The notes beneath the pieces are model-generated. The model was not told the DNA's origin and did not search any database. It worked only from the letters and a program-made list of their open reading frames with translations. DNA of 64,000 nt from Streptomyces sp. NBC_00457. GTDB taxonomy: Bacteria; Actinomycetota; Actinomycetes; Streptomycetales; Streptomycetaceae. This document shows, piece by piece, positions 58,805 to 64,000 of the stretch. Made by a program: the position numbers and the translations under genes. The stretch is from assembly GCF_036014015.1 (NCBI RefSeq), contig NZ_CP107905.1, positions 3,038,001 through 3,102,000 of the forward strand, written 5' to 3'. Each line of letters begins with the position of its first letter. The first letter of the stretch is position 1.

Positions 58805-61690
58805 CTAGTACGCCGGAAGCGTTCGCGGGCCGAGGTCGTCGCGGGCGGGCGGGGGTGCCAGCCGCACGGATGCCCCGAGCACGCTGACTCCGCGCTGGGC
58901 CACGACGACCGGCTCCAGGGTCACCGCGACGACCTCCGGATGGTCGTCCACCAGCCGCGACACCCGCAGCAGCAGCTCCTCCAGGGCCGGGGTGTCGACC
59001 GGCGTCGAGCCGCGCCAGCCGAACAGGAGCGGTGCCGTCCGGATCGACCGCACCAGCGAGGTCGTCTCCCGGTCGGTGACCGGGACGATCCGGTGCGCCG
59101 TGTCGTCGAGCAGCTGGGAGGCGGCCCCGGCGAGCCCGAACGACAGCACCGCCCCGGCCGCCGGATCGATCACCGCCCGTACGACGGTGTCCACCCCGCG
59201 CGGCGCCATCCCCTGCACCACCGGCCGCAGCTCCTGCGGCTTCCCGAACAGCTCCGTCAACTCGGCGTACGCCCTGCGCAGTTGCTCCTCGTCCGCCAGA
59301 TCCAGCCGTACGCCGCCCAGATCGGCCCGGTGCCTCAGGTGCGGGGCCGTGGCCTTGAGGGCGACGGGGTAGCCGAGGGCATCGGCGGCCACGGCGGCGT
59401 CATCGGGTGACAGCGCGGGGAGAGCCCGGTGGACCCCGATCCCGTACTTCCCGAGCAGCTCACACGTCTCCTCGGTCCCCAGAGTCAGCCCCTGCCCCCG
59501 TGCCAACAACCCGTCGATCAGCTGGGCAGCACCCTTCTCATCGATGTCCTCGTACTCCGGCACCTTGCCGGGTTCGGAGGCATCCCGCCGCCACTGCGCG
59601 TACTTCACGGCTTCACCGAGAGCACGAACGGCCCGCTCGGCGGCGGGGTAGGCGGGGATGAGCCCTACGTCATCAGGTGCCGCTGCCGCTCCCGCGGTGG
59701 GCAGTCGTTCCGCAGGGCGATGGGGGTCCCCCCGCTCGAGCGAAGCCGAGAGTGGGGGAGGGTGGGCACCGCCTGCAGCGCCGGGCACCGTGTCACCCGC
59801 CTGTGGTGCAGTACTGGCCGCAGCCGACAACGCCTCAGCAAGCCCTCCCAGCTCCACATGCACCACCAGCACCGGCTTCCCAGGAACCTCCGCCGCAGCC
59901 GACCGCAACGCCTCCGCCAGCATCGCGTCCCCGACCAACTCCCCGACCGACGACTCCCCGATCGCCGGTATAGCCGTCACCACCACCGCATCGCACGCGT
60001 CATCCGCCAGCACCCGCGACAACGCCGCGTGGAAGTCCTCCGCGGTCGCCCCCGTGGTCAGGTCCAGCGGAGCCAACGGCCGCAGTCCCTCGGAGAGACA
60101 CGCGTCGTACGTCAGCAACCCCAACGACTCCGAGTTCCCCAAGATCGCCACCCGAGGCCCCGCGGGCAGCGGCTGACGCGCGAGCAACAAACCCACATCG
60201 ACCAGCTCCGTGATCGTGTCCACCCGGATCACCCCGGCCTGCCGCAGCAACGCGGACACCGTGGCATGCGGCAACCGCGTCGCCCGCACCGCATGCCCCT
60301 GCGGCGCCGCACCCCCGTGCCGCGCACCCTGCACGACGACCAACGGCTTCGCCGCCGCCGTACGCCGGGCGAGCCGGGTGAACTTGCGGGGGTTGCCGAT
60401 GGACTCCAGGTACATGAGGACGACGTCGGTCTCCGGGTCGTCGTACCAGTACTGAAGGACGTCGTTCCCGGACACGTCCGCCCGGTTGCCGGACGACACG
60501 AAGGTGGACACGCCCGTGACCCCGGTGACCCCGCCCCCACGCCGGTGCAGCCGGGACAGCAGCGCGATCCCGATGGCGCCGGACTGGGCGAAGAGCCCGA
60601 TGCGGCCGGGGCGGGGCATCTCGGGGGCGAGGGACGCGTTCAGCCGTACGCCGTCGGACGTGTTGATGATCCCGAACGCGTTGGGGCCGATGATCCGCAT
60701 GCCGTACGCGCGCGCGTGCCGTACGAGTTCCCGCTGCCGCTCGCGCCCCTCGGGACCGCTCTCGGCGTACCCGGCGGAGACCACGACGAGCCCCTGCACG
60801 CCGTGCTCGCCGCACTCGGTGACGACCTGGGGGACGTGGTCCGCGGGCACGGCGACGACCGCGAGATCGACGGGTCCCTCGATGTCCCGCACGGAGCGGT
60901 AGGCCGGCACCCCGTCGAGGTCCTTGAGCTCCTCGGGAAGGGCCCGGTTCACGGCGTACAGACCGCCCGTGAACCCGGCGTCCCGGATGTTGCCGAGGAC
61001 GCTGCGGCCCACGCCGCCGGGGGTGCGGCCGGCGCCGATGACGGCGACGGAGCCGGGCATCAGCAGCCGCTGCACGGACCGCGCCTCGGCGCGCTGCTCG
61101 CGCGCGTACTGCACGGCGAGCGACCGGTCGGTGGGTTCGAGGTCAAACTCCAGGCGTACGACGCCGTCCTCGAAGCTGCGCTTCTGGGTGTACCCGGCGT
61201 CCGTGAACACCTTGATCATCTTGGTGTTGGCGGGCAGCACCTCCGCGGCGAAGCGACGGATGCCGCGCTCGCGGGCGACGGCGCCGATGTGCTCAAGGAG
61301 GGCGGAGGCGACACCGCGCCCCTGATGGGCGTCCTGCACCAGGAAGGCGACCTCGGCCTCGTCGGCCGGCGCCGACGCGGGCAGCCCCTCGGCGCCGATG
61401 CGGTCGTAGCGTACGGTGGCGATGAACTCGCCGCCGATGGTGGCAGCGAGTCCCACCCGGTCCACAAAGTCGTGGTGCGTGAAGCGGTGGACGTCCTTGG
61501 CGGACAGACGCGGGTAGGGCGCGAAGAAGCGGTAGTACTTCGACTCGTCCGACACCTGCTCGTAGAAGCTGACCAGGCGCTCGGCGTCATCAACGGTGAT
61601 GGGGCGGATGCGCGCGGTGCCGCCGTCGCGCAGCACCACGTCGGCTTCCCAGTGGGCGGGGTACTCGTGCCGGTCCGGCGCGCTCTGCAT
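58805..61690 (-). CDS. bifunctional GNAT acetyltransferase / NDP-forming acyl-CoA synthetase (Pat-type)
   Basis: About 961 residues from the ATG at 61690. N-terminal GNAT domain (about 1-170: VLRDGGTARIRPITVDDAER; acetyl-CoA loop VQDAHQGRGVASAL), CoA-binding domain (215-345: VIGAGRTPGGVGRSVLG), succinyl-CoA-ligase-like flavodoxin domain (350-600) and C-terminal ATP-grasp domain (about 690-955). It resembles protein lysine acetyltransferases that control acyl-CoA synthetases. A linker near residues 643-656 carries an in-frame copy of a dispersed repeat (PPPLSASLERGDPH). Confidence 0.9.
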   Translation of the reverse strand: MQSAPDRHEYPAHWEADVVLRDGGTARIRPITVDDAERLVSFYEQVSDESKYYRFFAPYPRLSAKDVHRFTHHDFVDRVGLAATIGGEFIATVRYDRIGAEGLPASAPADEAEVAFLVQDAHQGRGVASALLEHIGAVARERGIRRFAAEVLPANTKMIKVFTDAGYTQKRSFEDGVVRLEFDLEPTDRSLAVQYAREQRAEARSVQRLLMPGSVAVIGAGRTPGGVGRSVLGNIRDAGFTGGLYAVNRALPEELKDLDGVPAYRSVRDIEGPVDLAVVAVPADHVPQVVTECGEHGVQGLVVVSAGYAESGPEGRERQRELVRHARAYGMRIIGPNAFGIINTSDGVRLNASLAPEMPRPGRIGLFAQSGAIGIALLSRLHRRGGGVTGVTGVSTFVSSGNRADVSGNDVLQYWYDDPETDVVLMYLESIGNPRKFTRLARRTAAAKPLVVVQGARHGGAAPQGHAVRATRLPHATVSALLRQAGVIRVDTITELVDVGLLLARQPLPAGPRVAILGNSESLGLLTYDACLSEGLRPLAPLDLTTGATAEDFHAALSRVLADDACDAVVVTAIPAIGESSVGELVGDAMLAEALRSAAAEVPGKPVLVVHVELGGLAEALSAAASTAPQAGDTVPGAAGGAHPPPLSASLERGDPHRPAERLPTAGAAAAPDDVGLIPAYPAAERAVRALGEAVKYAQWRRDASEPGKVPEYEDIDEKGAAQLIDGLLARGQGLTLGTEETCELLGKYGIGVHRALPALSPDDAAVAADALGYPVALKATAPHLRHRADLGGVRLDLADEEQLRRAYAELTELFGKPQELRPVVQGMAPRGVDTVVRAVIDPAAGAVLSFGLAGAASQLLDDTAHRIVPVTDRETTSLVRSIRTAPLLFGWRGSTPVDTPALEELLLRVSRLVDDHPEVVAVTLEPVVVAQRGVSVLGASVRLAPPPARDDLGPRTLPAY
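59721..59760. repeat. dispersed Streptomyces repeat inserted in-frame in a coding sequence
   Basis: TGGGGGTCCCCCCGCTCGAG followed by CGAAGCCGAGAGTGGGGGAG, a well-known Streptomyces intergenic repeat. Here it lies inside the GNAT/acyl-CoA synthetase gene and is read as PPPLSASLERGDPH. The 40 bp contain inverted ends (TGGGGG/GGGGAG-type) consistent with a small mobile or hairpin element. Confidence 0.7.
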
Positions 61691-61828
61691 GGGGCCCAGA
61701 GTACGGCTCGCGTACGACAACGGCGCGAGGCAGTCTGTGGAGGACGGGAGTCGGGCCGAGGCCGCGGTCCGACGGCACTTCGAGGACGGGACGCACGACC
61801 GTTCCGGGCTTGCTTCACGATATGGGAA

Positions 61829-61844
61829 ACTGGTCTAGACAACC
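61829..61844 (+). promoter_or_regulatory. DasR-responsive element (dre) upstream of ptsH
   Basis: ACTGGTCTAGACAACC matches the dre consensus (ACTGGTCTAGACCACT) in 14 of 16 positions with the central palindrome intact. It lies 26 nt before the ptsH ATG and overlaps a likely -10. TTGCTT (61810-61815) is a fair -35. DasR control of PTS genes by N-acetylglucosamine is established in Streptomyces. Confidence 0.8.
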
Positions 61845-61869
61845 CTGAACACCTGAAGGGCAGCATCAC

Positions 61870-62151
61870 ATGGCTGAGCGCCGCGTCAACGTCGGCTGGG
61901 CCGAGGGTCTCCACGCCCGCCCCGCCTCCATCTTCGTCCGGGCCGCCACGGCCGCAGGGGTCCCCGTGACGATCGCCAAGGCCGACGGCAACCCCGTCAA
62001 CGCGGCCTCCATGCTGGCTGTCCTCGGGCTCGGCGCCCAGGGCGGCGAGGAGATCGTGCTCGCCTCCGACGCCGAGGGCGCGGACATCGCCCTCGACCGG
62101 CTGGCGAAGCTGGTCGCCGAGGGGCTCGAGGAGCTTCCCGAGACCGTCTGA
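61870..62151 (+). CDS. ptsH: HPr phosphocarrier protein of the PTS
   Basis: 93 residues, ATG after CTGAAGGGCAGCATCAC. Active-site His15 in GLHARPAS is intact; Ser47 (NAASMLAVLG) corresponds to the regulatory serine. It accepts phosphate from enzyme I and passes it to EIIA proteins for sugar uptake. A dre lies directly upstream and a terminator 12 nt downstream, so it is a monocistronic DasR-controlled unit. Confidence 0.96.
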   Translation: MAERRVNVGWAEGLHARPASIFVRAATAAGVPVTIAKADGNPVNAASMLAVLGLGAQGGEEIVLASDAEGADIALDRLAKLVAEGLEELPETV

Positions 62152-62162
62152 GAAGCAGAATT

Positions 62163-62196
62163 GAAGGGCTCGTCCGAATTATCGGGCGAGCCCTTC
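62163..62196 (+). terminator. ptsH terminator
   Basis: 15-bp stem with one G-U pair (GAAGGGCTCGTCCGA / TCGGGCGAGCCCTTC), loop ATTA, followed by GCATTTTCC. Confidence 0.85.
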
Positions 62197-62266
62197 GCAT
62201 TTTCCGATCGCGGGCAGCAGAAATAATCCCCCACGAATTAGACTCTCTTTGTATACGGCTCTTGTG

Positions 62267-62962
62267 TTAATGCCGCAGGCTCGTCATGTTTACGGCATGT
62301 TGCGAGTTCCTCACACGCTCCGTGCGCTCTCCCGGGACACCGAACCGCAGCCGGTGCACGACCGCCGAGCGCTCCGTGTGCTGCGCCGTGACCGCCCGCG
62401 CGCGCTCGCCGTCGCCGCGCGCCACGGCGTCGACGATCGCGCCGTGCTCCGCCCAGGACTCCACGGGGTTGGCCGGCGCCTCCACGGCGTACATCCAGGC
62501 GATCTTGTGCCGCAGCTGGGTCAGCATCGAGGTCAGCGCGGGGCTGCCGGAGGCCTGGGCCAGCGTCTCGTGGAACCAGCCGCCCAGGGAGCGCAGATCC
62601 TCGCTGTTGCCCCGTCTGGCCCGCTCCTGACCCAGCCTGACCAGGCCGCGCAGCACCTTGAGGTGCGCCTCGGTGCGCCGCTGGGCGGCCCGGGAGGCGC
62701 CGAGCGGCTCCAGGAGCATGCGCATCTCCAGCAGGTCGGCGGCCTCCTGCTCGGTCGGTTCCGCGACGCACGCGCCCGCGTGCCGCCGGGTCACCACGAA
62801 CCCCTCGGCCTCCAGCGTGCGCAGGGCCTCACGGACGGGGACGCGCGAGACGCCGTAGCGGCGTGCCAGGAGTTCCTCGGTGAGCCGGCTGCCACGCTCG
62901 TAGACACCGGCGACGATGTCGTCCCGGATCGCCGTGCATACCGAGTGCGCCGGAATACGCAT
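62267..62962 (-). CDS. GntR-family regulator (FadR/FCD type)
   Basis: 231 residues from the ATG at 62962 after GCGGAGGTCGG. The winged helix is about 10-75 (RLTEELLARRYGVSRVPVRE, then FVVTRRHAGACV) and an FCD ligand domain fills 90-220 (EMRMLLEPLGASRAAQRR ... HTERSAVV). The convergent neighbour is ptsH. Effector unknown, often a carboxylate in this subgroup. It is distinct from DasR, which has a UTRA domain. Confidence 0.88.
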   Translation of the reverse strand: MRIPAHSVCTAIRDDIVAGVYERGSRLTEELLARRYGVSRVPVREALRTLEAEGFVVTRRHAGACVAEPTEQEAADLLEMRMLLEPLGASRAAQRRTEAHLKVLRGLVRLGQERARRGNSEDLRSLGGWFHETLAQASGSPALTSMLTQLRHKIAWMYAVEAPANPVESWAEHGAIVDAVARGDGERARAVTAQHTERSAVVHRLRFGVPGERTERVRNSQHAVNMTSLRH

Positions 62963-63148
62963 GACCGACCTCCGCTTTAATCCCCGTGAAACGTCGACGA
63001 TTGACGCGTGTTCAGTGACTCTATGGCAATGAGCCGGAATTTCCGATGGCGGGCCGGAATCCATGGATATTTTTTGGACAGCCGGGGGTATGAAAGGCCG
63101 AAAGCCCCGGCTCGGGGAGCCGGGGCCCAGGGGCGCGGAGAGGTGTCG

Positions 63149-63931
63149 TCAGACGTTCACACCGTGCGAGCGCAGGTAGGCGACGGGGTCGATGTCGGAG
63201 CCGTACTCCGCAGTCGTACGGGCCTCGAAGTGCAGATGAGCCCCGGTGACGTTGCCGGTCGCACCGGAGAGGCCTATCTGCTGGCCCGGGGTGACGCTCT
63301 GGCCCACCGAGACGCCGATGGACGACAGGTGGCCGTACTGGGTGTACGTGCCGTCGTTCATCTTGATCACGACCTGGTTGCCGTACGAGCCCTCCCAGCC
63401 CGCCTCGACGACGGTGCCGCGGCCGACCGCGTGGACGGAGGTGCCGCTGGCGGCGTGGAAGTCGACGCCGGTGTGGCTGCCGGAGGACCACACGGAGCCA
63501 CCGGCGCCGTAGCCGGTGGAGACGTACGAGCCGGTGATCGGCAGGACGTAGCTGTTTGCGAGGCGCTTGCGCTCGGCCTCGCGGGCGGCGCGCTCCTTGG
63601 CCTCGCGGGCCTGCTGCGCCCGCTCCGCCGCGGCCTTCTTCTTGGCCTCTTCGGCCTTCTTCTTGGCTTCGGCCGCCTTCTTCGCGGCGGCGGCTTCTTC
63701 GGCGGCCTGCTGCTGGGCGGCGGCCTGTTCGGCGATCTGGTCGGCGGCGGCGCTGCTGAGGACCGGGATCAGGCCGGTCGTCTCGGCCGCCGGCTCGGCG
63801 GCGAGTGCGGGGGCGGCCAGGGTGCCGATGACGCCGGTGGCGGCGAGGGCCGCGACGCCCGCCGTGCGGGCGGTGGTGCGCTGGATGCGGCTGGGACGGC
63901 GGTGCTTCCCGGTGGCGCGGGTGAACGCCAT
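63149..63931 (-). CDS. secreted M23-family peptidoglycan endopeptidase
   Basis: 260 residues. A signal peptide (basic start, hydrophobic AGVAALAATGVIGTLAAPAL, likely cleavage ALA/AEP at about 45). A long Ala/Lys/Glu-rich coiled coil (62-125) and an M23 LytM domain (130-260) with zinc ligands His153 and Asp157 (SHTGVDFHA), His201 (YGHLSSIG) and His234 (AHLHFEA). It should cleave cross-bridge peptides in cell-wall remodelling. Its leader carries the 3' end of a riboswitch-like sequence. Confidence 0.92.
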   Translation of the reverse strand: MAFTRATGKHRRPSRIQRTTARTAGVAALAATGVIGTLAAPALAAEPAAETTGLIPVLSSAAADQIAEQAAAQQQAAEEAAAAKKAAEAKKKAEEAKKKAAAERAQQAREAKERAAREAERKRLANSYVLPITGSYVSTGYGAGGSVWSSGSHTGVDFHAASGTSVHAVGRGTVVEAGWEGSYGNQVVIKMNDGTYTQYGHLSSIGVSVGQSVTPGQQIGLSGATGNVTGAHLHFEARTTAEYGSDIDPVAYLRSHGVNV

Positions 63932-63940
63932 GTAGTGGCT

Positions 63941-64000
63941 GGTCCTTTCCTTCCTTCTCGCCTACCGGGTTAGCTGACGGGTTCGGAGCAGGAAGGTCTC
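63941..64000 (-). promoter_or_regulatory. partial ydaO-type (c-di-AMP) riboswitch, 3' end
   Basis: Read on the minus strand, the leader contains CGAACCCGTCAGCTAACCCG followed by GTAGGCG, the conserved 3' segment of ydaO/yuaA riboswitches that precede cell-wall hydrolase genes in Streptomyces. Only the 3' part lies in the window; the rest is off the edge, so the fold cannot be completed. Confidence 0.65.

Noticed and set aside
59429..61969. 846-codon plus-strand open frame opposite the GNAT/acyl-CoA synthetase gene
   Set aside because: His/Arg/Gly-rich translation without any fold, no ribosome site; typical antisense shadow in high-G+C DNA.
62267..62962. The GntR gene as DasR itself
   Set aside because: It has an FCD-type C-terminal domain; DasR belongs to the HutC group with a UTRA domain.
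1..64000. CRISPR array, tRNA or rRNA gene
   Set aside because: No regularly spaced identical repeats, no cloverleaf with CCA-adjacent acceptor near the integrase, and no rRNA-like segment was recognised by eye.

Overview
The window is typical Streptomyces chromosome. Evidence: very high G+C with G/C-biased third codon positions, many GTG starts and 4-nt ATGA/GTGA gene overlaps, actinobacterial families (SepH, CutRS, DUF3093, DUF3159, DUF3710, DUF4193, DUF5998, DUF5133), a DasR-type operator before ptsH, and two dispersed intergenic repeats common in this genus. No rRNA, tRNA or CRISPR array was seen.

Region 1 (1-12.2 kb) is a general-stress signalling block. A tightly overlapping minus-strand operon encodes a stressosome set (RsbR, RsbS, RsbT), then an ATPase-PP2C fusion and a GAF-PP2C phosphatase. 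Around it are another PP2C phosphatase, two MarR regulators, a STAS anti-anti-sigma factor, three RsbW/HATPase-type proteins, two SigB/SigF-family sigma factors and a DUF5133 protein. Together they make a partner-switching network: stressosome to phosphatase to anti-anti-sigma to anti-sigma to sigma.

Region 2 (12.4-14.4 kb) is the remnant of an integrative element: a tyrosine recombinase overlapping a small excisionase-like HTH frame. Neither has an ordinary start codon. A short set of direct repeats lies nearby.

Region 3 (14.4-39.15 kb) is conserved core: a TrmA/RlmD-type RNA methyltransferase, an APC permease, two TrkA proteins and KdpDE (a potassium theme), dut, several actinobacterial DUF genes, the CutRS two-component system, an inositol monophosphatase, ferrochelatase, an MFS transporter, a sugar-lactone oxidase, the division protein SepH, a rhodanese and a VOC protein.

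Region 4 (39.2-54.3 kb) is the most interesting part, a 14-gene, almost entirely overlapping minus-strand operon. It joins three modules. GriI/GriH-type enzymes make 3-amino-4-hydroxybenzoate (3,4-AHBA). A small type II polyketide set has KS-alpha, a very short KS-beta with Gln in the active-site position, two ACPs, a ketoreductase and an adenylating loader. A CreE/CreD-type aspartate-nitrosuccinate pathway makes nitrous acid. With a second adenylate-forming enzyme (candidate diazotase), an SDR lacking the catalytic Tyr/Lys, an unknown Cys-containing protein and an exporter, it looks like a pathway that extends 3,4-AHBA into an aryl-alkenoic acid and then diazotises, and perhaps removes, the aryl amine. 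This is the logic reported for avenalumic and p-coumaric acid. A 29-bp direct repeat (27/29) of an internal tdk segment lies exactly at the left edge of the cluster and inside tdk to the right, marking a likely insertion scar.

Region 5 (54.8-64 kb) returns to core: an MHS transporter, thymidine kinase, a phosphodiesterase-like protein, DUF5998, a GNAT/acyl-CoA synthetase fusion, HPr under a DasR site, a GntR regulator, and an M23 peptidase whose leader ends like a c-di-AMP (ydaO-type) riboswitch at the window edge.
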